A stretch of DNA of 64,000 nucleotides from JABDJL01 sp963664065 (GTDB lineage: Bacteria > Pseudomonadota > Gammaproteobacteria > Xanthomonadales > SZUA-36), in NCBI GenBank assembly GCA_963664065.1, contig OY760942.1, positions 930,001 through 994,000 on the forward strand, given 5' to 3'. This document shows positions 18,284 to 27,605 of this stretch, in pieces. Position 1 is the stretch's first letter, and the number at the start of each line of letters is the position of its first letter. A program made the translations under genes and the position numbers. The notes beneath the pieces were generated by a model, which saw nothing but the letters and a program-made list of their open reading frames with translations, searched no databases and had not been told where the DNA came from.

Positions 18284-19363
18284 ATGTTGACCTGGCTTCC
18301 TGATCGCTCAGTACTTAGGCAGCACCGTCAGGCGCTTTTCCAGCGCCTCACTTCAGGCGTGGCCAATTATGAGTTGGATTCAAATACCCTGGATGAGAGG
18401 CGAGTCACAAGGATACTGGTCTGCAGGCCAAATCACAGGCTGGGAAACCTGCTGGCACTGACACCACTACTGACAGAATTAGAGACCCTGTTTCCGGGAG
18501 CGGAAACGGATATTGTTGCGGCAGGTGGTATCGCCAGGGAGATTTTCAGTGCTTATGCAAACGTGGCCGATGTATTCCTGTTGCCGCACTACATTTTTAA
18601 ATCCCCTTTCAAGACCATCAGGACGATTTTAGCGATCAGGAATAAGGACTATGACCTGGTTATCAATACCAAACCAGACTCCAGTACCGGACGCCTGATA
18701 GCAATGCTGTCAAAATCACGCTACCCGATATTGGCTAAGGCAAATGGCAGCTTCATCGAGTACAAAGGTGGACACTTTGCGCAGAACCCTGTCAGATTGC
18801 TAAGGGAGCACCTTTCATTTTCAAAGCTGGTGGAGCAGAAAGAAATCCCATCGCTGGACATAAGACTGACCAGTGACGAGTCCCAGTGGGGTGTTGAGGC
18901 TCTGTCGAGAATTCATCAGCAGAGATGTTGTGAACAGTCCCGGACCATTGCCTTGTTCACCCACGCGACCGGCAAGAAGTGTTAAGACGAGGAATGGTGG
19001 CAAGGTTTCTACAGGGCCTTGAGTGAAAATCTGGCAGGCTTCAATTTTATTGAAATCCTGCCGGCACATGCGAAATCCAGCTTGTCTTTTGGAATTCCGA
19101 CGTTTTACAGCACTGACATTAGAAAACTTGCCTCTTTGCTTAGCGCAACTGACTTGTTTATTGGCGCTGATGGGGGTGTGATGCACCTGGCGAGTGCAGC
19201 AAAAGTACAGACTATAGGCTTGTTTTCAGCATCCAACCCAAGGTCTTTTGCCCCCTACGGCGCATCCAACAGCTATATATCGACTACAGGGAAAAGCCAG
19301 CAACAAATTGTCAACGAGATCTATAAGGGGTACCTGCATTTCGCGCGAAAAAGTACCGGTTGA
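18284..19363 (+). pseudogene. GT9-family glycosyltransferase interrupted by a nonsense codon
   Basis: A glycosyltransferase of the lipopolysaccharide heptosyltransferase family (GT9). The N-terminal half has ILVCRPNHRLGNLLALTPLL (about residues 45-64), the usual start of the acceptor domain. The C-terminal half has ATDLFIGADGGVMHLASAAKVQTIGLFSASNP, the nucleotide-sugar binding signature. An in-frame TAA at 18983-18985 (after FTHATGKKC) separates them; the same frame resumes immediately as DEEWWQGFYRAL. Length without the stop, about 359 residues, is normal. A single substitution from a Tyr codon (TAT or TAC) explains it, and no homopolymer is involved. Loss would truncate the outer core or a glycan. 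Confidence 0.85.
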
Positions 19364-19399
19364 AGTCATGCATTTTGCCCGGATTTGCAGCGTGAGCTG

Positions 19400-20989
19400 C
19401 TACTGGTCTTGTGCCAGATCTACCTGTCGGCCACGGCGGGGCAGGGAAACGGTGCCATGTTTGCGAAAGTAGGCTATGGTCAGGTCAGACAGGGGGTCGA
19501 ATGCCCGGATGATTCTTGTATCCAGGAATTCATCGTAGTGGTCCATCCCCCGGGCAATGATGCCGGAAACGCCGATGGTTAAGGTGTCGTCAGTTTCGAC
19601 CTCGCGCCCATTGCGCTTGACCGAGACCAGCCGGTTGCGCTCCGGTTTGGACATATCGTAGACCACCTCGATCCCTGAAACCTGCATCAGTCCACGATCA
19701 AGTGTTAATGACTGCTCCAGTATCGCCCGTAGTTGCCTGCCATTGGCTTCTACTATTTGCGCCGGGTCGACGAAAGGGCTGGTGTCGAGCACATCCATAA
19801 CCTGGATGTTTCCTTCAGGAAAGTCCTTGCGTATTCCACCGGGGTGCATCATGCCGATATCTGCACCGGTTTGTTCCGCCAGCACGTCTGCAAGCAAGTT
19901 GCCGATATCAGATTCGTCAAAGTACTTTCGGTTGAGCCGGGTTTCCAGGCGCCCGACGATTTCTGTGAGTTCCGGAAATGCAGAGCGGTATTTCGTATAT
20001 TTCTCCACAATCAAGGGATCAGGGGTCAATTTATCGGAGTCGACCGGAATAAGACGGCCCTGATAGGACTTGATTTTGCGCGATTCTCCATCCAGGGTCA
20101 GTTGCAGATAACCCAAATATGTCGCCTGCCCGAAGGTCTGCATTATTATGGTGCCGGTTTGTTCATTGACCACCGGTTCCCAGGTTCCGGCATCCGCATG
20201 GCCTGTAAACATCACATCAATACCCTCAACCGCGCCAGCCAGCGCTATGTCCTTGTCGATGTCCCTGGCAAGGCGCGGATCAATCTCTGCATCCGTCTGC
20301 ATCGGTGCCGTGTGGCCCTGGTGTGTGAGTAATACGATAAGGTCTACATCATTGCGCAATTCAGCCACTGAGCGGGCCACAACTTCAGCTGGATTTACCA
20401 CATCCAGTGCCGCGATATGGTGGGGCGCTATAGCCGAGCCGGCAGCGTCCTGTCCGAGGATACCAATCACGCCGATTCGAAAACCATCACGTTCAATGAT
20501 CGCGTGCGGCTGTGCATACGGGAAGCCAGTGTCCTTGTAGAAAAGATTTGCGCCAAGCACCGCGAATGGTGCGCGGTTTTTCTGCCATTCAAATATATCG
20601 TGACCATAATCAAATTCATGATTGCCGATGCACATTGCGTCGTAAGCCATGGAAATCATGAATTCGAACATCAAGGTTCCATTCGTGACTTTCGAAAGAG
20701 CGCCGGTAAATATATCGCCGGCATCGAACAGAAACACGTTTGATTCATCACGGCGGATGTTTCTGATCAGTGTGGTCAGTTCGGCAATGCCGCCGATACG
20801 GTCCATGTCTTCAATCCACCAGGCCGGGTAAGGCTCATAGGCACTTTCCATATCATTGGTGAAGATCAGCGTGACGACTTCATCCGGCTGACCGGCATCC
20901 GGTGCCGCGGTTTCAGCGGAAACAATTGACCTATGAAACAGGCCGAGAACGAATACAGCAGAAATGAGCAAACGTGGCAGATATGACAT
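19400..20989 (-). CDS. 5'-nucleotidase/UshA-family periplasmic metallophosphoesterase
   Basis: About 529 residues from the ATG at 20989, which is preferred over upstream frame extension because a signal peptide (LPRLLISAVFVLGLFHRSIVSA) starts there. The calcineurin-like N-terminal domain has FLFDAGDIFTG, CIGNHEFDYG, VLLTHQGH and FTGHADAG, which together supply the dinuclear metal ligands. The C-terminal substrate domain carries ESDIGNLLADVLAEQTGADIGMMHPGGIRKDFPEG and SGIIARGMDHY. The canonical NDFHG-type first motif is replaced by TNDMESAYEP, so the first metal ligand differs. It probably dephosphorylates nucleotides or related esters in the periplasm. It is full length, unlike the related remnant near 42-43 kb. 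Confidence 0.8.
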   Translation of the reverse strand: MSYLPRLLISAVFVLGLFHRSIVSAETAAPDAGQPDEVVTLIFTNDMESAYEPYPAWWIEDMDRIGGIAELTTLIRNIRRDESNVFLFDAGDIFTGALSKVTNGTLMFEFMISMAYDAMCIGNHEFDYGHDIFEWQKNRAPFAVLGANLFYKDTGFPYAQPHAIIERDGFRIGVIGILGQDAAGSAIAPHHIAALDVVNPAEVVARSVAELRNDVDLIVLLTHQGHTAPMQTDAEIDPRLARDIDKDIALAGAVEGIDVMFTGHADAGTWEPVVNEQTGTIIMQTFGQATYLGYLQLTLDGESRKIKSYQGRLIPVDSDKLTPDPLIVEKYTKYRSAFPELTEIVGRLETRLNRKYFDESDIGNLLADVLAEQTGADIGMMHPGGIRKDFPEGNIQVMDVLDTSPFVDPAQIVEANGRQLRAILEQSLTLDRGLMQVSGIEVVYDMSKPERNRLVSVKRNGREVETDDTLTIGVSGIIARGMDHYDEFLDTRIIRAFDPLSDLTIAYFRKHGTVSLPRRGRQVDLAQDQ

Positions 20990-21032
20990 CGTGTGTGTCC
21001 CTTTCAAGAGCAGGTTAATTGCGTGTGAATGC

Positions 21033-22081
21033 TTATTCCGGTACTCCCGATTCTTTTGCGGCTTGCAAAAGGCTGGCTGCGGCCTCGGCAAGAGTTCGCT
21101 CGCCGTCCAAATAAGCGGACCAGGTGTCATCAATGGCTTTCTGAAAGCGCCCCCAGGGGCTGCGGCCATAGATTCCGTAAATCATGGGCGTGTAGGGTGG
21201 TTCTCCGGCATCGTTCAGGGCACGGCGGACGGTTTCGCCGGTGGTATAAAATAAAACAACATGCCATAGACCGTCAGGTAGCGGCGTTTCCAGCTCAACC
21301 GCGGCATTATCGAGTGCACGCCATACCGGATCATTTCGCCCCATCAAAAGGTGCGAGGCTTCGTGAAATATGATTTCAAGCGCAGCGCAGCCTCGGTAAG
21401 AATTTGAAATCAGCAGGTGCCCCCGGCCGGTTCCCGGATAATGGAATCGGCACCACTCCAGCTCACAGTATCGACGACATCAGTCCGGATCGGCAGTCCA
21501 TCCCATGGTTTTTGGTAAAGCTGCTCCAGGCGACGCGCGATTTGCTGCTCATGAATAGCCAGCAAAGCAGTGATTTCTTTGATCCAGTGACGGTTCTCTT
21601 TATCCTGGCTAATCCAGCGGCATGCCCTGTAAGTTGGTGTTGCAGCACTCTGGAAACCTTTTGCAATTTCGATAAATTGATTCGACGGGGCGTCATTCAC
21701 TTCTTCGCCATACCCGGCGAGGTGCATGCGCAAAAAGTATTTTGGATACTGATTGAATTCAACCGGCGCGATAAATTCCTCAAAAAAATCCACTGCCAAA
21801 CTCCAGCCGGAGCGAGCCGAAGGTGGCATTTCGCCAAGGCAGATTGCCTCCTCACCGGAATGGAATAATTCGGGCCTGTCGAATTTTCGGGCGGTGCCCG
21901 CTACGATCAATGCGTCATTGAGGTTGGTGGCGAAATCGCTGTAGAGAGCAAAATGGGGAGTAGTAGCAACGGGTGCACGTTCGTGTACCTGCCGGGCGAC
22001 GACATTCGGTGCGAACAACAGTAATCCCAAGGTGAAAATAAATCTGGCAATGTGAAAAGACCGCTTTTCCAATATACGCAT
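21033..22081 (-). pseudogene. Exported HExxH putative metalloprotease, frameshifted
   Basis: The start at 22081 gives an N-terminal signal sequence (FIFTLGLLLFAPNVVA). The first frame runs to 21410, ending SGADSIIREPAGGTC. From a run of five G residues (minus strand, positions 21424-21420) the coding signal moves to another frame, which reads GHLLISNSYRGCAALEIIFHEASHLL. The HEASH motif is a classic zinc-binding HExxH. A sixth G would fuse the two frames into a protein of about 350 residues. I do not recognise the family, and peptidase activity is inferred only from the motif and the signal peptide. It follows the 22.1-22.7 kb methyltransferase on the same strand. Confidence 0.6.
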
Positions 22082-22088
22082 TTTCACC

Positions 22089-22709
22089 CTAAAAAGGTAA
22101 CTTCCACAGGCCAAGGAATTTATCCTGCCCCACGTACTGTTCTGAATAAATCACCAATGGATTGGGGAGGTTGAATGGGGCAATCATCAGGTTTCTGTCC
22201 CTGCATCTCCCGGTCTTCATATCCCTTCTGTTCCGGAAGCCAAAGCGCCTGATATGCGTCGTGGCGAGTAAGTATTTCAAGCCGCTGCATGTAAAATTAT
22301 TCAGTGCTTTCTTGATATATTTTACTTGCAAATGTTGAAGCACATCCCGGCAAATAATTAATTCTGCTCCAGGGATTGTTCCTTCGACTAAATCAAGGAA
22401 CTGGAAATCATATTGTGGAAAATTTTCTTTGTTTTGTGTCACCAAGCTTTCAACGATGTCACGGCCGGAATATTTCCCCGTCCCTGCAAGCTGATTCAAT
22501 ACCAGCCTCATCCACACAAAGTCTCCGCATGCAACATCAACAATACTGTTGATTTTATGGTCTTTTATTATTTTCAGGAGTACTTCACGCGTGACCCTGG
22601 TGGCTTCCAGTGAAGATCCCGCACCGGACAGATTGTCCGATCCCCAATAATGATCTTTATATATTGATGTGAACGCTCGTTTTCTCGATTCAGAAGTCAA
22701 TTTACTCAC
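22089..22709 (-). CDS. Class I SAM-dependent methyltransferase
   Basis: A 206-residue protein with a Rossmann-type methyltransferase core. Motif I is SIVDVACGDFVWM (about residues 55-67), the acidic loop follows with YSGRDIVESLV, and a motif IV-like AELIICRDVLQHLQ is near 113-126. The C-terminal third has RRFGFRNRRDMKTGRCR and PFNLPNP, as in small methyltransferases encoded in polysaccharide or peptide loci. The substrate is unknown. Its stop codon is only 7 bases before the start of the HExxH gene, so the two are probably cotranscribed. Confidence 0.7.
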   Translation of the reverse strand: MSKLTSESRKRAFTSIYKDHYWGSDNLSGAGSSLEATRVTREVLLKIIKDHKINSIVDVACGDFVWMRLVLNQLAGTGKYSGRDIVESLVTQNKENFPQYDFQFLDLVEGTIPGAELIICRDVLQHLQVKYIKKALNNFTCSGLKYLLATTHIRRFGFRNRRDMKTGRCRDRNLMIAPFNLPNPLVIYSEQYVGQDKFLGLWKLPF

Positions 22710-22825
22710 TCATCTCTCATTTATTTCGAACGCACTCAGTATTTCCAACCCGGGTACTCCTGCCCTATTACGCAGCGCTATGACTTTTCCAGCAGCAATT
22801 GCCTGTTAGCAAAAACCACCAAAAT

Positions 22826-23368
22826 TCAGCAACTTTCATCTAACCGGAGCCTGAATCCAAATACCGGCAGACCTTGCTGATCAAAATCCAGGTCGGGCGA
22901 GCGTTCGAAACCGAGCTTTAAGTATAGTCTCCATGCAACTTGCATTGCCCGGGTTGTGTGCAGGATCACTTGCGAATGCCCTTTGTTTCTTGCCAGCTGT
23001 ACACAGGCATTTGATAAAGCCTTGCCTACGCCCACTCCCCTGGCCTCAGGGTCCACGGCTAACAGGCGGAAACCGGAAGCATTTTTTACTGATGTTGCCG
23101 TTCCTCCTGAGCCATATCTTGACATATCCGCAAAATAAACCAGACCGCCGAGCAGTTCCCCGGCAGTGGATATTGCAACCAGGACCTTGGTGTCTTTTTG
23201 CTCGCTAAAATCTCCAATACTGGCGAGCATCTCATAGTAATCGGGCTGTTCACTTTGGCTGGGAAATCCTTCGAGGCTGGAATAAACGCTGATCATTAAC
23301 TGACCGAGTGGTCGGTATTCATCGCATCGAATTTCGCGAATTTCCAGGCTTGTTGTCAATTCGTCCAA
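22826..23368 (-). CDS. GNAT-family N-acetyltransferase
   Basis: A 180-residue GNAT protein. The acetyl-CoA binding loop is LLAVDPEARGVGVGKALSNACVQLARNKG (about residues 103-131), and the C-terminal beta-bulge region is MQVAWRLYLKLGFERSPD. The N-terminal acceptor half (YSSLEGFPSQSEQPDYYEML) does not indicate a substrate. It stands alone, with about 115 bases of non-coding DNA between it and the methyltransferase. Confidence 0.8.
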   Translation of the reverse strand: MDELTTSLEIREIRCDEYRPLGQLMISVYSSLEGFPSQSEQPDYYEMLASIGDFSEQKDTKVLVAISTAGELLGGLVYFADMSRYGSGGTATSVKNASGFRLLAVDPEARGVGVGKALSNACVQLARNKGHSQVILHTTRAMQVAWRLYLKLGFERSPDLDFDQQGLPVFGFRLRLDESC

Positions 23369-23535
23369 AATCCCAGCATTTAGCCAAGCGATTGCCCCGG
23401 AATTCCGGGACAGTTCTTTAACATTCGGTGGTAGTTGATTGACTCTTTCATAACAGTGAGTTCGGTCTATCGTCTCCGGCTTTGGATGGCAATGGACTTT
23501 TAATGCTTAGGAGGAAGCCACAGCGCTTTTGGGAA

Positions 23536-25987
23536 TTATTTGGTAACTGCATCTGGAGAAAATTGAACAGACACAGGAACTTGTAATGCCAATTGTTCTG
23601 GTGGAAGGCAAATTTCATTGTCGCATGCCTGTAGCTGCAAGCTCAATCGTAATAATTCGCCTGCCGACGCGTCAGAGCCATTATTTAAATTCGCCGTGAT
23701 GCTGATGCTGCCCTCATACAAAGCCAGTTCTTCGCTTTGGAAACCCAGCGTTTTTGTAAGTGGTGGCGGGTAGGAAACTTCGGATAATACAAGCGATGTG
23801 TAGCCTTCACTGGTTCGAATCACGGTTGGAATCAGATTATCAGTAAGGGGTTGGTTTGCGTTGATATGCCAGCCAGGCTGGATAGTGATGTTGACGGACA
23901 ATTGCCTGTCGTGCACCTGGCCGTAGACTGCAACATCACCATGTGCAGCATATTGAAACGGTCCGGACTGGCCATCAGCCAACACAACTGCGGCCAGCAA
24001 GATGTAGGGGAAGGCAGAAGGGGCACGGTTGACGGGGTTAGCAAAGGCGGCTAGCAGCGCATTTGCCCGCTCGTCGACCTGCAGAAACGCACCCCGCTCA
24101 CCCGGCCGCCGGGCCAGGCGGGCCAATGCATGCAATGCAACTGCGTTACCCGAGGGCAGCGCGCCATCTACGATGTCTTTAGGCTGTCCAATTGCCGGCA
24201 TAAAAGTGGCCAGCGAGGCATCACCGACTGCAGCATCTGCGGCCACAGCGATTGTCTGAACGCTCATGAAATAACCGCCTTTGGCCTCGTCCCAAAATAG
24301 CTCCTGCATGATCTCGAGCAGGCTACGCGCCTTTTCCAGCCAATGCGTATCCCGGCTCAGGTCATAGAGGCTGATATATGCATCCGCCAGCCAGGCGTAA
24401 TCCTCCTGAACCGCGGCTACCGATGTGTGTCCGTTCAGGCTTGGCCGGCTTTCAGGGCCGCCTGCGCGTAAACTTTGCCGCCTTCCAGGGCAGCAGCTTC
24501 AGCCAGTGCCATGATCATCATGGCGTTCCATGAAGTGATGATTTTGTCATCCCGGTCGGGGTGAATTCGTTTTTCCCTGGCCCGATAAAGTTTGCCTCGT
24601 ATGCGATCTACTGCTTGCAGGAAAGCCCAACGGGATTGGCCTGGTGAAGCGGACTCTCCAACCGGCCCCGAGAGATGCAGGATGTTTTGGCCTTCGAAAT
24701 TGCCCGCTTCGCTTAAATTGAACAACTCAATTGCCAGGTCCGCTTCCGCTGGCGAGAGCTCTGTGCGCAGTTGTTCGGGTGTCCATAGGAAAAACAAGCC
24801 TTCATGACCCTCACTGTCTGCGTCCGTCGCGGAATAAAAGCCGCCACCGGGAGATCGCATATCCCGCAATACATAGTCCAGCGTCTGGCGGGCGACGCGT
24901 TCAAAATCCGCTTCACCAAGCAGGCTGGACGCTTGAAGGTAAAGCCGGGACAGTTGTGCCTGGTTGTAGAGCATTTTCTCGAAATGTGGCACCAGCCATT
25001 CGTTGTCCGTCGAGTAGCGATGAAAGCCACCACCGACCTGATCGTATATGCCGCCTTGCGCCATGGCACTGAGATCGAAGCGGATCAGTTGGGTCAGGGC
25101 TTCATCAACATGACGCCTGGCGTAATCAACCAGGAACAGGTAATCCGCCTCATTGGGAAATTTTGGCGCTGAATTGAAACCACCGCCACCAACACCTCTT
25201 TTTAGTGCATCGTGGCGATCACGTAGCTGCTTTAACGCCAGGCCGGGTGCCGCATTGGCAGCTCACCCGCCGTGCTAGAACGGCCCAGGTAAATCCGGGA
25301 CTTGGCTGAAATTTCTTCAGCTTGTGCGATCAGCGATGCCTGATCTTCATTCCAGGCTTTGACAGCGCGCTGCATCAAAATCATGAAATTTTCTCGAGGA
25401 AAATAGGGCGCTCCAAAAAATGTCTTGCCATCGGTAGTCAGGAAAGACGACATTGGCCAGCCGCCGCGCCGTCCGCTGACCTGTACTGCAGTCATATAAA
25501 TGGTGTCAATGTCCGGGCGCCGTTCCCGGTCCACTTTGATCGCTATGAAGTGAGCATTGAGGTAGCTCGCAACCTCCTTGTCCTCGAAACTTTCATGTTC
25601 CATCACGTGACACCAGTGACAGGTTGAATAGCCGATGGAAAGAAAGATGGGCTTATTTTCGCGTTTTGCCCGGGCAAAAGCTTCCGGTCCCCACGGGTAC
25701 CAGTTCACCGGGGTGTGCGCATGTTGCTTAAGGTAAGAAGAGTCCTCGAGTATCAGTCGGTTGGTGTAAACGGGAGAGCCGTCTTCTTGCAGGTGTCGGG
25801 TCCGGGGCTGGTAGTCATTGACTTGCGATAGAAGGCCGGCGTTGAGCTGATCGCGTAATTCCTCGGTATAGACAACGCCTGGCGGGTCGGCCAGCACTAA
25901 ACCCGATACCAATGCCAGCAGCACTGGGACCAACATCGGTTGTATTTTCAGTTTGTACTCGAAGCTACCGTTCCTGCCACTGCTCAT
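23536..25987 (-). pseudogene. YyaL/SSP411-type thioredoxin-domain protein (DUF255), two frameshifts
   Basis: The N-terminal part has a hydrophobic signal segment (MLVPVLLALVSGLVLA) and the DUF255 thioredoxin-like domain, with LKQHAHTPVNWYPWG and the active site YSTCHWCHVMEHESFED. The next frame continues the family sequence (KQLRDRHDALKRGVGGGGF, then GGIYDQVGGGFHRYSTD), starting at about 25253-25258. A third frame from about 24436-24444 carries the six-hairpin glycosidase-like rest (ARSLLEIMQELFWDEAKGGYF) and a C-terminal domain similar to thiol:disulfide interchange proteins (CDNEICLPPEQLAL). One missing A and one missing C would restore a protein of about 815 residues. Exported forms of this family are thought to act on glycans or redox partners, but the reaction is unproven. 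Confidence 0.8.
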
Positions 25988-26136
25988 CGAACATCTCTCT
26001 GGGAAGTATCCATATACTAGAAGCCATCTCAATAATATACATATGTCACGCTACATATGATTTTTTGGCTCAAGATGAGGCTTGCTAAAAAGTGCTTTGC
26101 CCCCCTTAATGATTCAAAAATTGAATTGACCGGCGA

Positions 26137-26877
26137 ATGACCGAGATTTCCTTCATTGTCCCGGCCTTCAACGAGGAACGGGAACTGGGCGCGACGCTCA
26201 AGGCCCTCATTGCGGCGAGTGACACTCTCGTTGACTCATACGAGATTGTCGTGGCGGATGATGGGTCGACCGACGGGACCGCCGGTATTGCCCGGGAGCA
26301 TGGCGCCCTGGTTATTGCGGCCCGGCATCGCCAGATCGCTGCCACCAGGAACTCTGGCGCAGGGATCGCCAAAGGCGAAATCTTCATCTTTGTTGATGCG
26401 GACACAATAGTAAACGGCAATATCATTCAAGCGGCGGTCCGTGCAATTCGGGAAGGTGCCGTCGGCGGCGGTGCAGCTGTGACTCTTGACGGGCCATTGC
26501 CAGGATACGGCAAGCTGATCGTACCTCTACTCCTGAAGGGCTACATGCTCACTGGCTGGGCGGCTGGTTGTTTCATGTTTTGTACACGACAGGCCTTTGA
26601 AGCTGCAGGAGGTTTCGACGAAAAGCTCTATGGCTCCGAGGAAATTACCTTCAGCAAGGCGCTGAAACAACAGGGTCGGTTCATCATACTCAGGGAAAGC
26701 GTTTGCACATCCGCACGGAAATTGCGTATCTACACCGGCAGGGAACACCTGCAAACCATCTGGAGGTTTCTGCTGCGTGGACGCAAGGCACTGCATGGCC
26801 GGGAAGCCATGCACATGTGGTATGACGGGCGCCGCGAGGCGCAGACCGAAGGCAAAAGCGGGGATGATCAAGAATAA
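26137..26877 (+). CDS. Family 2 glycosyltransferase
   Basis: A 246-residue GT-A fold enzyme. The N terminus has ISFIVPAFNEERELGATL and IVVADDGSTDGTAGIARE (about residues 3-56), and the metal-binding segment is GEIFIFVDADT (about 82-92). The C-terminal part has the acceptor-side GGFDEKLYGSEEITFSKAL. There is one weakly hydrophobic stretch near residues 130-150 (LIVPLLLKGYMLTGWAAG). It is divergent from the DUF255 gene. The acceptor is unknown. It is the last intact ordinary chromosomal gene before the mobile region. Confidence 0.85.
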   Translation: MTEISFIVPAFNEERELGATLKALIAASDTLVDSYEIVVADDGSTDGTAGIAREHGALVIAARHRQIAATRNSGAGIAKGEIFIFVDADTIVNGNIIQAAVRAIREGAVGGGAAVTLDGPLPGYGKLIVPLLLKGYMLTGWAAGCFMFCTRQAFEAAGGFDEKLYGSEEITFSKALKQQGRFIILRESVCTSARKLRIYTGREHLQTIWRFLLRGRKALHGREAMHMWYDGRREAQTEGKSGDDQE

Positions 26878-26878
26878 A

Positions 26879-26932
26879 ACCGGGGTAGTCCAATTATGGC
26901 ATGGAGGTGTCTACTGAACCGGGGGTAGTCCA
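26879..26932. repeat. Direct repeat, possible decayed insertion-sequence end
   Basis: ACCGGGGTAGTCCA at 26879-26892 recurs as ACCGGGGGTAGTCCA at 26918-26932. Read on the minus strand, each starts TGGACTACCCC, the style of an IS3-type terminal repeat. No transposase is attached. It marks the left edge of the mobile region, directly after the glycosyltransferase stop codon. Confidence 0.3.
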
Positions 26933-27068
26933 TCTGGCCAGTAACAATGTCTGTTGTTCTGTGGCCAGGTATTCTTGTCAGTCTCTACTTCATGTGGGAT
27001 GTTCGACGTTCGAAAATGGGGAGTTAGGTATTTATATAGATATGCCCAGTACTTCGAAGAGGAATAGC

Positions 27069-27164
27069 CCAATAACAAGGCGGTTAATATCGTTCGCTCC
27101 GCTCACTGGGACAGCTTCCACGCCGCTTCGCTCTGTTCCTGTTGCCCATTACCGCGGCGTTAAC
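27069..27164 (+). other. attC-like integron recombination site
   Basis: The core CAATAAC at 27069-27075 is followed by AAGGCGGTTAA. At the other end are TTACCGCGGCG and GTTAACT (27158-27164). Together they give the imperfectly complementary arms and variable centre of a cassette attC site about 96 bases long. A small open frame starts 19 bases downstream, as expected for the next cassette. The site lies beyond the 3' end of the integrase gene, not on its attI side. Confidence 0.6.
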
Positions 27165-27182
27165 TGTATTAGTTCCAAAATC

Positions 27183-27419
27183 ATGTCAGTCACTGATATT
27201 AATGGGCAACAGGTTGTTGTCGGCTCGCTCGTAAATGTCATCTCTCTCGACCCGAAGGACTTTGCCAGGCTGGACTTAAATGAATTAGGCGAAGTAATGT
27301 CCTTAGTTGGAGAAGTACTTGAAGTGGAGGAAATCGACGAATATGGCCAAGCTTACGATCATATCGAAGAATGGTGCTTACGGGTGGTGATCCCCGCTGG
27401 GAATCACTTATTGGGGTGA
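27183..27419 (+). CDS. Small cassette-type hypothetical protein
   Basis: A 78-residue open frame beginning MSVTDINGQQVVVGSLVNVI just after the attC-like site. The centre (GEVMSLVGEVLEVEEIDEYGQAYD) resembles small SH3-like hypothetical proteins I know from integron cassettes, which continue with a Trp-rich tail. Here the end (EEWCLRVVIPAGNHLLG) runs into a palindromic region and probably is not the original C terminus. The frame is open further upstream to 26901, but that part crosses the attC site and is unlikely to be coding. Function is unknown. Confidence 0.45.
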   Translation: MSVTDINGQQVVVGSLVNVISLDPKDFARLDLNELGEVMSLVGEVLEVEEIDEYGQAYDHIEEWCLRVVIPAGNHLLG

Positions 27420-27522
27420 AACCCCAAATTAGTGGTGCCCAGCGGGGCGTTGCGTGTCGCTAAATACGCAAATATGTCCTCGCGAAGCGACACTTATGAA
27501 CTGAGAACCACATGGTGGTTCT
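27392..27522. repeat. Cluster of perfect palindromes between cassette and tRNA fragment
   Basis: CCCCGCTGGG (27392-27401) pairs with CCCAGCGGGG (27438-27447) and encloses TTGGGG/CCCCAA around a TGAAA loop. GTGTCGCT (27454-27461) pairs with AGCGACAC (27486-27493). AGAACCA (27504-27510) pairs with TGGTTCT (27516-27522). All stems are exact. They could be transcription terminators, folded recombination sites of another element, or a small MITE. None has a clear T-tract. Confidence 0.6.
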
Positions 27523-27561
27523 ATTCCTGGAATCATTTTTTGGGCCAAAGGCCTATAAAAA

Positions 27562-27605
27562 TGGTGCCCAGGGGCGGAATCGAACCACCGACACGCGGAT
27601 TTTCA
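27562..27605 (-). tRNA. 3' fragment of tRNA-Phe (anticodon to CCA), probable att site
   Basis: The minus strand reads from TGAAAATCC (anticodon GAA and the 3' anticodon stem) through a T arm with GGTTCGATTCC to an acceptor strand ending GGCACCA. The 5' half of the tRNA is absent, and the upstream sequence diverges at once. A 3'-terminal tRNA duplicate of this kind is what integrative elements using a tRNA gene as target leave at one end of the insertion. Just beyond it are a tandem repeat of CGGCAGTAAA (27682-27701) and two copies of CACAAAT (27717-27734), which resemble arm-type integrase binding sites. Confidence 0.75.

Noticed and set aside
26901..27182. The upstream part of a 172-codon frame ending at 27419
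   Set aside because: It reads straight through the attC-like site; the cassette gene is more likely to start at the ATG at 27183.
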